This document shows positions 1 through 8,157 of a stretch of 64,000 nucleotides of DNA, piece by piece. A program made the translations under genes and the position numbers. Source of the stretch: Methanosarcina barkeri str. Wiesmoor (GTDB lineage: Archaea; Halobacteriota; Methanosarcinia; Methanosarcinales; Methanosarcinaceae); contig NZ_CP009526.1 of NCBI RefSeq assembly GCF_000969985.1, positions 2,914,001 through 2,978,000 on the forward strand, read 5' to 3'. The notes below the pieces were generated by a model, which was given only the letters and a program-made list of their open reading frames with translations, had not been told where the DNA came from and did not search any database. Each line of letters starts with the position of its first letter. Position 1 is the first letter of the stretch.

Positions 1-1
1 T

Positions 2-466
2 AGAAATTATGTTGTAAAGAACGTAAGATTATATGGAGAATTTCATCGCTATATTCCAGCTCTAGCGCACTGGAAAGGATACACAGTTGGGGAAATTGAA
101 GTCGAACACCACCCTAGAATTCATGGAAAATCAAAGTATGGGGTTGAAAGGTTACTTAAAGGCTTTCTGGACCTGATTACAGTCACATTTTTGAACCTAT
201 ACAAGAAAAGGCCCCTTCATATCTTTGGAGGGATCGGCTTCTTACTAATATTTTCAGCAATAATCATAAACCTGCATCTGGTTTCTCTATGGCTCAGGGG
301 TGTCAGGATCGGAGACAGGCCTCTGCTGATGTTGAGCATATTAATTACGGTTCTTGGAGCTCAATTTATTTCCCTTGGCCTGATAGGAGAACTGATCACA
401 AACTCCAGAAATAACGATGATTATATTATAAAGTACGATAGCTATGAACTGGAAAACAATAGGTAA
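2..466 (+). CDS. Family 2 glycosyltransferase (DPM1/GtrB-like), C-terminal part
   Basis: The reading frame is already open at the first complete codon (base 2), so the N-terminal catalytic GT-A domain lies outside the window. What remains begins with a stretch containing GEFHRYIPALA and HHPRIHGKSKYG, which is typical of dolichol/polyprenol-phosphate hexose synthases after the acceptor site. Two hydrophobic helices follow, as in GtrB-like enzymes with a membrane tail. The expected role is transfer of a nucleotide-sugar hexose to a polyprenol phosphate at the cytoplasmic membrane. The next gene starts inside its 3' end (23-bp overlap), so the two are probably co-transcribed. The family assignment is firm; the sugar is unknown. 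Confidence 0.85.
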   Translation, partial: RNYVVKNVRLYGEFHRYIPALAHWKGYTVGEIEVEHHPRIHGKSKYGVERLLKGFLDLITVTFLNLYKKRPLHIFGGIGFLLIFSAIIINLHLVSLWLRGVRIGDRPLLMLSILITVLGAQFISLGLIGELITNSRNNDDYIIKYDSYELENNR

Positions 467-1337
467 AACTGTAGTCAGTTTAGGGCTAATGTTTTACCTT
501 ATAGCCAAACTTGACCTGGGGACAATCTACCAGACCTTTACCCAGATGAATCTGGAATTTCTTTCTCTCTCATTACCTTTTATTGCTCTGATGTACCTGA
601 TAAAAGCGATAAAATGGCAGTCTCTACTCAATTGTATAAACGTTCAAATCCCTGTAAAAAGGTCACTTGAAATAATTTTAATGGGCAACTTTTATGGCGC
701 TCTTACTCCGGGAAGGGCAGGAGAAGTTTCAAGAGCTTTTTACTTAGATACTGAGAGCTCAAGAAGCATACCAACCGTAGTAATGGACAGAGTCATAGAC
801 ATGGTCTGTCTTCTGGTTTTAAGTGTACTATCTATAGCTTTCTTTTTTAAGGATAAAAATTTAATATATATAATGACGCCGATGATAATGATTTTTATCG
901 CTGGCATTTTCGTTATCACAAATGAAAAGATCGTAACTTTTATTTTTGGGATATTTTCGAAAAGAAGCGAATTTAAAGAAAATTATATTAAAACGATAAA
1001 GCAAATCACTGGAAATAAAAAAGCTATTTTTTCTGTTTCTGCATTAACTCTTGGATATTACTTACTGAATTTATTTGTATACTGGATAGTCATAAAATCC
1101 TTAAATCCCGCATTAAACAGCTTACTTACCTTTTCTCTTCCAATAGTAGTAGTTCTGGGTAATTTTCCAATTTCTATATCAGGGTTTGGAGTTAGAGAGT
1201 TTGTAAGCGTTACAATATTCAAGTTATTGAATGAAAGTTCTGCATATGGGTTTTCCTGCTCTATAGTTCTATATTTCTTGACTACACTATTACCCGCGAT
1301 ATTTGGATTCATGCTTACTCTAAGAAAAAAGCCTTAA
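444..1337 (+). CDS. Flippase-like / LPG synthase transmembrane-domain protein (UPF0104)
   Basis: A 297-residue polytopic membrane protein with about seven to eight hydrophobic segments. It carries the family-typical segment MGNFYGALTPGRAGEVSRAFYL and, later, SGFGVREFVSV. These mark the UPF0104/AglD C-terminal-like family, related to the membrane part of lysylphosphatidylglycerol synthase, whose members are thought to move lipid-linked substrates. The ATG overlaps the end of the glycosyltransferase by 23 bp, suggesting translational coupling and a shared lipid-sugar pathway. The substrate cannot be deduced. Confidence 0.8.
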   Translation: MNWKTIGKTVVSLGLMFYLIAKLDLGTIYQTFTQMNLEFLSLSLPFIALMYLIKAIKWQSLLNCINVQIPVKRSLEIILMGNFYGALTPGRAGEVSRAFYLDTESSRSIPTVVMDRVIDMVCLLVLSVLSIAFFFKDKNLIYIMTPMIMIFIAGIFVITNEKIVTFIFGIFSKRSEFKENYIKTIKQITGNKKAIFSVSALTLGYYLLNLFVYWIVIKSLNPALNSLLTFSLPIVVVLGNFPISISGFGVREFVSVTIFKLLNESSAYGFSCSIVLYFLTTLLPAIFGFMLTLRKKP

Positions 1338-1374
1338 AATTTCAAGGCAAGTCGAATTGTTATAAAAAGGACAT

Positions 1375-1550
1375 TGAGAATGGATATCAAGAAAGGATAT
1401 CAAGAAAGGATCTCGAGAATGGATATTAAGAACGGATATTGAGAACGGATACCGGGAACGGATATTGAGAACGGATATTGAGAAAAGACGTTGAGAAAGG
1501 ATATTGAGAAAAGACATTGGGAAAAGACATTGAAAACGGATATTGAGAAT
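1375..1550. repeat. Degenerate tandem array, GGATATTGAGAAC-like unit
   Basis: About a dozen imperfect copies of a 12-15 bp unit (consensus GGATATTGAGAAC) follow the flippase-like gene. The array has stops in all frames except one spurious minus-strand ORF, so it is not coding. It fills most of the 330 bp before the methyltransferase gene. Confidence 0.8.
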
Positions 1551-1665
1551 TAAGTTAGAGCAGTTGACAATAATTCTAAATAATCGGGTTATTAAGAATA
1601 AAAAGTTAAAACTGAATATTAAAACGAAACAAAATTAAAAACGCATTTTAAACAGGTGGGGCTAA

Positions 1666-2250
1666 ATGGACCAGGACCAGAGTAGAAATTACAAGAAATA
1701 CAACTCTAAAAACCCGCTTATGGGTATAGTGATATCTAATTTCATGAAGAATTTGAAAGAAACCGCAGCCACTTTAGAAAATATAAATAATGTTATTGAT
1801 ATAGGTTGTGGGGAAGGATTTGTCATTAACTGCCTTGATTATCCAAAAATAACAGGTGTTGATATCTCCAAAAATGCTCTGAAAATTGCAAAGGAGAAAA
1901 ATCCAGAATGTAATTTTTGTTCAGGCAGCATATGTGAAATTTCTTTTAAAGAAAACAGTTTCGATCTAGTTATAGCAACTGAAGTACTGGAACACCTCGA
2001 AAAACCGGATTTAGCCCTTCAGGAGATCCGACGAATAACTAAAAATTACTGTATTCTCAGTGTGCCTAACGAACCCTATTTCCGTACAATGAATTTCTTT
2101 CGGGGTAAAAATTTGACACGTTTTGGAAATGATCCTGAACATGTTCAAAACTGGAGTTCAGGAAAGTTTGTGAGTTTAATAGAAACCTATTTTGATGTTC
2201 TGGAAGTTCGAAGGCCGTTTCCCTGGACTATGGTTCTATGCAAAAAATAA
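1666..2250 (+). CDS. Class I SAM-dependent methyltransferase
   Basis: A 194-residue protein with a Rossmann methyltransferase core. Motif I is DIGCGEG (near residue 45), an acidic residue ends beta-2 (GVDIS), and the LVIATEVLEHLEKP stretch is typical of Methyltransf_11 enzymes. It is short for the family but complete in its SAM-binding fold. The ATG follows GGTGGGG. It sits between envelope glycan genes on the same strand, so the acceptor may be a sugar or lipid intermediate; this is inference from context only. Confidence 0.8.
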   Translation: MDQDQSRNYKKYNSKNPLMGIVISNFMKNLKETAATLENINNVIDIGCGEGFVINCLDYPKITGVDISKNALKIAKEKNPECNFCSGSICEISFKENSFDLVIATEVLEHLEKPDLALQEIRRITKNYCILSVPNEPYFRTMNFFRGKNLTRFGNDPEHVQNWSSGKFVSLIETYFDVLEVRRPFPWTMVLCKK

Positions 2251-2344
2251 TTCTTAATATTTACTTTTTATAGCATTTGTATATTATTTGAAATTTATTT
2301 TGAAAAGAGAATAAGAGATATTCAGGAAATCGGGAGACAATTTC

Positions 2345-4564
2345 GTGGAAATAAGAAAAACATCTAACCCGGAAAAAAACAACCCGGAAAAAAACCGAAG
2401 TCTTAAGAATAAACATTTTTACAATTTACGGGAATATTCTCTGGTGGGAATCTCATATACTCTTTTGACAATTATTCTTACTTACCCTGTTTTATTTAAG
2501 ATAAAAACCGATATTCCTGGAACGGGAGCAGATTCGTTTCAATGGATGAGGATTTTATGGTACACAAAAATAGCAATAAAGGAAGCGGATTTAGCGGCTT
2601 TGACGCATGACTCTCTCCTTTTTTACCCGAATGGCATAGAATCAATGCCCTTTTCATCAGCCTTCAATCAAGTGCTATATGTATTGCTGTCTCCCTTTTT
2701 AGAACTGCACGTCATATACACGATACTATGGCTCTTAACTTTTATAATAGGGGCCATTGGTTCATATCTCCTGGTAAAATATCTTACGGATAATAAATAC
2801 GCTGCCTTTATTGCAGGAATTGTATTCGCATTTTCTCCGTACCATTTTTCCAGAGGACTATACTTTTTTGGAGCAGCGACAGTTCAGTGGATACCCTTTT
2901 GTGCGCTGTATCTCATGAAAACAGTTAAAGAAGAAGGGATCAAGAACCCAATCCTTGCAGGAATCTTTTTCATTCTGGTAGCAATGAGCGACCTGCAGTA
3001 CCTGATCTTTATGGGGATCTTTGCAGGGTTAGTGTTTTTATATGATTTTTACCTGACTCTCAGGTCCAGAAAAAACTTTACTCATTCTGTGAAACAAATA
3101 ATTATAAAATACTTCTTTTTTGGCGGTGTTGCTTTTCTCGGAGTACTGCCTTTGACCATTAATGAGATACTTATTGCCATTTCAAATCAAAACTTCTTAA
3201 GGCCAAACACAAATGAAATTCCCAAATTATCAAACGATTTGATGAGTTTTTTCCTGCCTTCTCATTTACATCCATTGCTTGGTCAGTTTACCTTAGACTT
3301 ATATTCGAATATACCAAGCTGGTTTGCTGAACGAGTGAACTTTATAGGATATATTGTTCTCGGGCTTTCAATCCTTGCACTCCTGAAATCAAAGAGAAAG
3401 CCTGACGTAAAGTTCTGGTTAGTATCTACGTTTTTCTTTACAATAATTAGTTTAGGACCCATATTACACTTCAATGGAGCGGTTGCTTTCACGGACTCCG
3501 ACCTGAAAATTCCACTTCCATATCAGATGTTATATAACACGATTCCTTTCCTGAAAAACTGCAGGACAGTTGGCAGGTTTTTTGTTATCGCAACCCTTGG
3601 GTACTCCGTCCTGGCAGGGTACGGTTTTTCGGAATTACTGAAGTATAAACCCGAAAGAAAAAAGCTTATATTTACAATAGTAGGTTTCCTGCTAGTTTTT
3701 GAATACCTATCTATTCCTTATCCGACCACACAGGTAAATGTTCCTGACTTTTACTATAAAATTAGTAACGATAAGGATAACTATGCGATACTCGAAATTC
3801 CGCAAAACTCTAACGCAGGATATATGGATTTTCATTATTTGTACTATCAAACAGTCCACAATAAAGCTCTTGTAGGCGGATATGCAGCAAGATATCCAGC
3901 CAACGTTAGAGATTTCCAAAGGACGACTCCGTTCATTAAAGAATTACAGTATTATTCCCTGGGAACTAAAGATATTTTAAAGGAAGATGTTACTGATATA
4001 GGAACATCTGTCCTGAATGCCAATAATATAAGATATGTTATTGTCCACAAGAATCAATTATCCAGTGAACAACTCGAGTTTGTAACCGATTTACTGAACA
4101 GGACCCTTAAAACTGAACCTGATGTATATGATGAAGACGGGCTTATTGTTTACCGTGTTCCAGATGAAACAATTCAGCCCTTCATGCTTTTAGGTAAGGG
4201 ATGGAACCGCCCGGAGAATTGGGACGGCACAATAACCAGGTGGATATCAAACAGGGCTACGTTATCGGTTTATTCAGGTGTTGCTGAAAATGCAACATTA
4301 AAACTCAGCGCATGCAGCTTACATTCACCAAAGACTCTCGAGGTTTATAATGGCAAAACTCTCCAGAGTAAACAAAATATCAGTACTAATTTAAGCACAG
4401 TAAATATCCCTGTTACCTTAAATCAGGGAAAGAATGTCATTCTTTTAAATGTACCTGAAGGCACCGAAAGACCATGTGACTTTCCGGAGCTAAAGAATAA
4501 TGATACAAGGGAGTTAAGTATAGCAATTCAAAGGGTTCAGTTAATTGATTCGCCTGAAAATTGA
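2345..4564 (+). CDS. Large polytopic membrane protein, YfhO/GT-C-like
   Basis: A 739-residue protein with about eleven to twelve membrane segments in its first 460 residues and a soluble, probably extracytoplasmic C-terminal domain of about 280 residues. Early acidic residues after the first helix (TDIPGTGADSFQW) resemble the catalytic loop of GT-C glycosyltransferases. The organisation matches the YfhO / 6-pyruvoyl-tetrahydropterin-synthase-related membrane family. GTG start, with GGGAG nine bases upstream. It probably transfers sugars from a lipid carrier on the outer face, with the upstream glycosyltransferase making the donor. Exact activity is unknown. Confidence 0.65.
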   Translation: MEIRKTSNPEKNNPEKNRSLKNKHFYNLREYSLVGISYTLLTIILTYPVLFKIKTDIPGTGADSFQWMRILWYTKIAIKEADLAALTHDSLLFYPNGIESMPFSSAFNQVLYVLLSPFLELHVIYTILWLLTFIIGAIGSYLLVKYLTDNKYAAFIAGIVFAFSPYHFSRGLYFFGAATVQWIPFCALYLMKTVKEEGIKNPILAGIFFILVAMSDLQYLIFMGIFAGLVFLYDFYLTLRSRKNFTHSVKQIIIKYFFFGGVAFLGVLPLTINEILIAISNQNFLRPNTNEIPKLSNDLMSFFLPSHLHPLLGQFTLDLYSNIPSWFAERVNFIGYIVLGLSILALLKSKRKPDVKFWLVSTFFFTIISLGPILHFNGAVAFTDSDLKIPLPYQMLYNTIPFLKNCRTVGRFFVIATLGYSVLAGYGFSELLKYKPERKKLIFTIVGFLLVFEYLSIPYPTTQVNVPDFYYKISNDKDNYAILEIPQNSNAGYMDFHYLYYQTVHNKALVGGYAARYPANVRDFQRTTPFIKELQYYSLGTKDILKEDVTDIGTSVLNANNIRYVIVHKNQLSSEQLEFVTDLLNRTLKTEPDVYDEDGLIVYRVPDETIQPFMLLGKGWNRPENWDGTITRWISNRATLSVYSGVAENATLKLSACSLHSPKTLEVYNGKTLQSKQNISTNLSTVNIPVTLNQGKNVILLNVPEGTERPCDFPELKNNDTRELSIAIQRVQLIDSPEN

Positions 4565-4567
4565 TTA

Positions 4568-4625
4568 AAAGCCTATCCGAAAAGTAAATAATACATATTG
4601 AAAAGTCGCAATATAATATAGACGA
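4568..4625. mobile_element. Solo end of a CCTATCCGAAAAGT-type MITE
   Basis: Bases from 4570 (CCTATCCGAAAAGT and the next 35 or so) align with the right end of the complete element at 59104-59236, read in reverse complement. No matching opposite end is visible within 200 bp, so this is a truncated copy. It lies directly behind the stop codon of the YfhO-like gene. Confidence 0.6.
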
Positions 4626-4799
4626 GTGGTCGAGAAATTCAAAAATATTTGGGAGATCGATTACAGTATTTTCCAACCCTGCATTTTTATAAGAATGGGG
4701 AAGCCAGAATTTCTTCCCCTTAACTCAATAAAAATAGTTACTTAAAATCCAGTTTCTAAAAATTTAATTTCTTTTTCTTAATTCATTTTACTCTGTAAC

Positions 4800-5345
4800 T
4801 TATATTGTAATGAAAACCATTGCAGCTACAACTGTGGTCCATTTTCCGTCCTTGTCGCCGTTTGCGGTCTGGCACATATGGAATGTGTCAAAGATATGCC
4901 CGCTTGCCTTGTAGACCTGCTCTCTCTCATGCCAGGCCATTTCTGCGTTAAACTCTATGCCAAGGGTGGTCGCAAGCATTGTTGCCGCCAGGTCTTCAGC
5001 ATATTCTCCTGCAATAATTTCTTCTTCTCCAAAAGAATGATGTTCGGAAATGTACCCGTAGTTGTCTTCATTTACAGGAACCGCAGTTCCTATAGCTGCT
5101 GCCATTAAACGATGAGGCTCGTTAGTATCATTTCTTGCAAGTACACAATGGACAATGGCACCAGGTTTTAACTCTGAAAGTCCTTCTTCTCTGGGTACGA
5201 CTTTGCAATTAGGGGGCAGGATACTCGAAACACTTACAAGATTGAATTTCTCAATTTTTGCAGCCCTTAGCGCAAGTTCAAAGGATGCTAATCGGTCTTT
5301 GTGTACCCCAGTACCCTTTGTCAAAAATGCTTTTCTTGGGATCAT
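4800..5345 (-). CDS. pdaD: Pyruvoyl-dependent arginine decarboxylase
   Basis: A 181-residue proenzyme that decarboxylates arginine to agmatine, the first step of archaeal polyamine synthesis. The self-cleavage site is the Ser-Ser in VSVSSILPPN. Backbone cleavage there makes the pyruvoyl group on the larger chain. Other family signatures are the GAIVHCVLAR strand and the AAAIG and EMAWHERE segments. The ATG at 5345 is preferred because AAGGAG lies six bases upstream. The frame stays open 14 codons further, but those codons are mobile-element sequence (see 5357-5477). It is apparently monocistronic. Confidence 0.93.
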   Translation of the reverse strand: MIPRKAFLTKGTGVHKDRLASFELALRAAKIEKFNLVSVSSILPPNCKVVPREEGLSELKPGAIVHCVLARNDTNEPHRLMAAAIGTAVPVNEDNYGYISEHHSFGEEEIIAGEYAEDLAATMLATTLGIEFNAEMAWHEREQVYKASGHIFDTFHMCQTANGDKDGKWTTVVAAMVFITI

Positions 5346-5356
5346 GTTAACTCCTT

Positions 5357-5477
5357 TAGGACTTACGTAGTTGAACTGAAGAATCAAAACAGCATCAGAC
5401 CGTTAACTGTCTAAAATGTGACTTTAATCCACAGTCTTTGCTGTAATTGATTTTGTTCCTCAAGTGCGTAAGTCCTA
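5357..5477. mobile_element. 121-bp MITE, TAGGACTTACG inverted ends, in the pdaD leader
   Basis: The terminal inverted repeats start TAGGACTTACG at 5357 and end CGTAAGTCCTA at 5477, and they match imperfectly over about 16 bp. The element is flanked by an exact 5-bp direct repeat TCCTT (5352-5356 and 5478-5482), as expected of a target-site duplication. No ORF is inside. On the pdaD strand the duplicated target reads AAGGA, which is the core of the pdaD ribosome-binding site. Confidence 0.8.
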
Positions 5478-5540
5478 TCCTTAAGGGATTTATGTATTTG
5501 CTATGCGGTTTCCATCGTATGAGCAACCTATACACATTCT

Positions 5541-5568
5541 AAAATTTTTGAACTCGTTCAAAAATTTT
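5541..5568 (-). terminator. 12-bp perfect hairpin behind the hydantoinase gene
   Basis: AAAATTTTTGAA and TTCAAAAATTTT form a perfect 12-bp stem with loop CTCG, about 85 bases beyond the stop of the hydantoinase gene that ends at 5654. A transcript-end or RNA-stabilising structure is likely. The stem is AT-rich, so it could also be an operator-like palindrome. Confidence 0.45.
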
Positions 5569-5653
5569 TTAATTGTTGAAAGTTGAACTATTGGGCTGAT
5601 GGTCCCATCTTTCATTTCTGAAACGTACACCAGAGTTATGAACTTTATCCTTT

Positions 5654-7723
5654 TCACTCATTATTTTCAGAGATAGAGAGTTCTCCACAGGAATTACAAT
5701 CCAACGAATGAGCCTGCCTGGTTAGTTCTGTAAAACCCTCATCTTGTTTCTTCTGTCCAGAAAGAGCTTTTTCATAGACATTAGAATTTGCAATCCCTTC
5801 AAAAATAAATCTTGTCTCTATCGGAATTTCACCTGCATGGACTTTTATATCCTTTTTTTGTACATTAACTGTAACCTGGTCAGGGAGAAGTCCGGATTCG
5901 GCCATATAATCAAGAATCAGCTTTCTTCCAAACGCCTCAGCAAACTCCAGGGCTTCACTCCGGATTATGAAATGCCTCCTTCCTACAGGTGTGTACACAA
6001 AGACCCCTTTTGTTTTAAGGTCATACTTGGATTCACTGTAAAGCGTGCGCACTGTAATTTCAATGCGTTTTGTCCCTTTTCCTGCAAGAGCTCCGACAGC
6101 ATTTCCAACCTCTGAGTATTCAGGAGCAAAGACTTCGGCATCTATAAGCTTCTTCAGTTCATCCACATAAGCCCTTACCGGCCCTCCAAGCAGGACAACG
6201 GGGATATCCACTTTAAAACGAGCGAAGAAATTGCCATCAAGCATTTTTTCAATTTCGGTCCTGTCTACTCCTTCCATCAGAAAAGCAATGAGGTCTCGGG
6301 CCATGTTTCTGGCAAAAAGCCGCTTCACATTTAGACAGAACTCAGTCCTGTCAATGCCTATGAAGTTTGCAAGCAGAGTAGCTCCAATTTCCGAAGCTTC
6401 AACATTCCATTCAGTATATTCACCAAGCACATGCAGGGCATCTGTTGGGGTAAAACCTATTACCTGAACAAGCCGCTTCTGAATTAGAGAATCCATTACT
6501 CTCTTTGGAGGAAGGATATTTCTGTCCCAGTAGATATCTTTGAGGGAACGCGGCTCGTCCCGTATAAGGGCAAAGAGCTCTTTTTCTTCCCGGTTCAAAT
6601 TGACAGGTTTCTGCTCTGTCCGTATAAAGAACTTTGTTGCCTGGATATGTTCGTTCAACTTGAGCCGGTCCGGAATCCAGCGCTTTTTCAAAGTGCTCAT
6701 GAAATCAGGATACAGGACTGCTGCCCTGCAGAGAGGAATAACCCGCCTGGGGCCTATGTGTATATTGCCGCTCTGAACCCAGATATGACTGTCCCCACCC
6801 ATAGCCGAAGTCTCCATACGCAGCGCCCTGACTTTTGTTTGCCAGCCACCCACAACTGCTCCTGCTTCACTGAGGTCTGGCAGTCCTTTATGGACCAGGG
6901 AGACGTCCGTGCTTGTTCCTCCAACGTCAATTACAGCGCAGGTCTCGTGCCCGGACAGATAGGAAGCCCCAAGGAGACTTGCTGCGGGACCTGAAAAGAC
7001 CGATTCTATGGGTTTTTTCATAGCCTCCTGCATGCTTACTACAGAGCCGTCGCAGCGGAGCATGGCAATTCTCGGGTTGAGGCCTCTTCTTTCGATCTCA
7101 GTTACTATCGTTTTTAGGAAGCCCTCTGCTACAGGCAGTAGCTGGGCATTGAGGTAGGCAGTAACTCCTCTTTCGTAAGCCCCAAGCGACTGGGCCAGTT
7201 CATGCCCACAGACAACAGGCAGACCTGTCAATTCCTGGATCAGGGTTTTTACACGCAGCTCATGCTCCGGATTTCGCACACTGAAGTAAGAAGAAACTGC
7301 AAAAGCCGAGACTCTGTCTTTTATTTCAAGTACGAATTTTTCCACTGCCGGCAGGTCAAGGGCTGCGACTTCCTCGCCATTACTGTCATGCCCTCCCTTT
7401 ACCATAATCCAGTTTTCAATTCCCGAATCTTCAGGAACATCATAATTTCCGATAAGGATGAGCCCAACAGGGTATCCTGTTCCTTCAAGGATAGTATTGG
7501 TGGCAAGAGTAGTTGAAACCGAAACTACAGTCACGAGTTTCATCTTTTCCGGGTCAAGTCCGTCAATTGATTTCTCTATCCCTTTGATAGGATCAGGATA
7601 GGTTGTGAGAGCCTTGTTTGAGCATACAACTTTTCCATCCGATTTTCTAATTAAAACCGAATCAGTATAAGTTCCGCCTGCATCAATGCCCAGATCATAT
7701 GCCATTTTTGAACTACATTCCAT
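5654..7723 (-). CDS. Hydantoinase/oxoprolinase family protein (HyuA-like), paralogue 1
   Basis: About 690 residues. The N-terminal ASKHA ATP-binding core starts DLGIDAGGTYTDSVLI, the second phosphate loop is AVIDVGGTSTDVSLV, and SGPAAS lies between them. The family (HyuA, 5-oxoprolinase A half) couples ATP hydrolysis to opening of hydantoin or 5-oxoproline rings. No HyuB partner is nearby, so the substrate is open. The frame is open up to 7759, but the ATG at 7723 has GGAG eight bases upstream, and another ATG at 7705 matches the start of the paralogue. Close full-length similarity to the upstream gene shows a tandem duplication. Confidence 0.8.
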   Translation of the reverse strand: MECSSKMAYDLGIDAGGTYTDSVLIRKSDGKVVCSNKALTTYPDPIKGIEKSIDGLDPEKMKLVTVVSVSTTLATNTILEGTGYPVGLILIGNYDVPEDSGIENWIMVKGGHDSNGEEVAALDLPAVEKFVLEIKDRVSAFAVSSYFSVRNPEHELRVKTLIQELTGLPVVCGHELAQSLGAYERGVTAYLNAQLLPVAEGFLKTIVTEIERRGLNPRIAMLRCDGSVVSMQEAMKKPIESVFSGPAASLLGASYLSGHETCAVIDVGGTSTDVSLVHKGLPDLSEAGAVVGGWQTKVRALRMETSAMGGDSHIWVQSGNIHIGPRRVIPLCRAAVLYPDFMSTLKKRWIPDRLKLNEHIQATKFFIRTEQKPVNLNREEKELFALIRDEPRSLKDIYWDRNILPPKRVMDSLIQKRLVQVIGFTPTDALHVLGEYTEWNVEASEIGATLLANFIGIDRTEFCLNVKRLFARNMARDLIAFLMEGVDRTEIEKMLDGNFFARFKVDIPVVLLGGPVRAYVDELKKLIDAEVFAPEYSEVGNAVGALAGKGTKRIEITVRTLYSESKYDLKTKGVFVYTPVGRRHFIIRSEALEFAEAFGRKLILDYMAESGLLPDQVTVNVQKKDIKVHAGEIPIETRFIFEGIANSNVYEKALSGQKKQDEGFTELTRQAHSLDCNSCGELSISENNE

Positions 7724-7856
7724 TTTTATATCTCCACTTTTATTTTCAGACGTTTGCATTAATCTTTCCTTGCCATTTGTAATGCTGTTCCTTTTATGCC
7801 ATATTTAATTACTTGCTGATGTTCTGACTGCAAAATCATGACAGTAAGTCTCATTT

Positions 7857-7995
7857 TGTTTGGTCAGTTCTATCCAGTTAGGTCAACGCCATTCAGTTTG
7901 GTCAAATACCAGTCCGTTTGATCAGTTCCATTCGTCTGGTCAGTTCCATTCGTCTGGTCAACGCCATTCAGTCTGACAAGTACCGTTCAACCCAC
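7857..7995. repeat. Tandem array, CAGTTCCATTCGTCTGGT-like unit
   Basis: About eight degenerate copies of a 15-18 bp unit containing TTTGGTCA or TCTGGTCAGTTCCATTC lie in the 400-bp gap between the two hydantoinase genes. The rest of the gap shows no gene. Confidence 0.75.
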
Positions 7996-8157
7996 CTGAA
8001 ATCCTATTTTCAGAATAAGAAGTTTGTTTCAGATATTATTAAACAAACAGCTATTCAGGAATAGGTGAGAGACTTAAGACCAAACACTGAATTAATCAAT
8101 TACATTATTGCACTATTGAGGGTAAATATAATAAATATTCCGGGAGATTTTCGAAAC

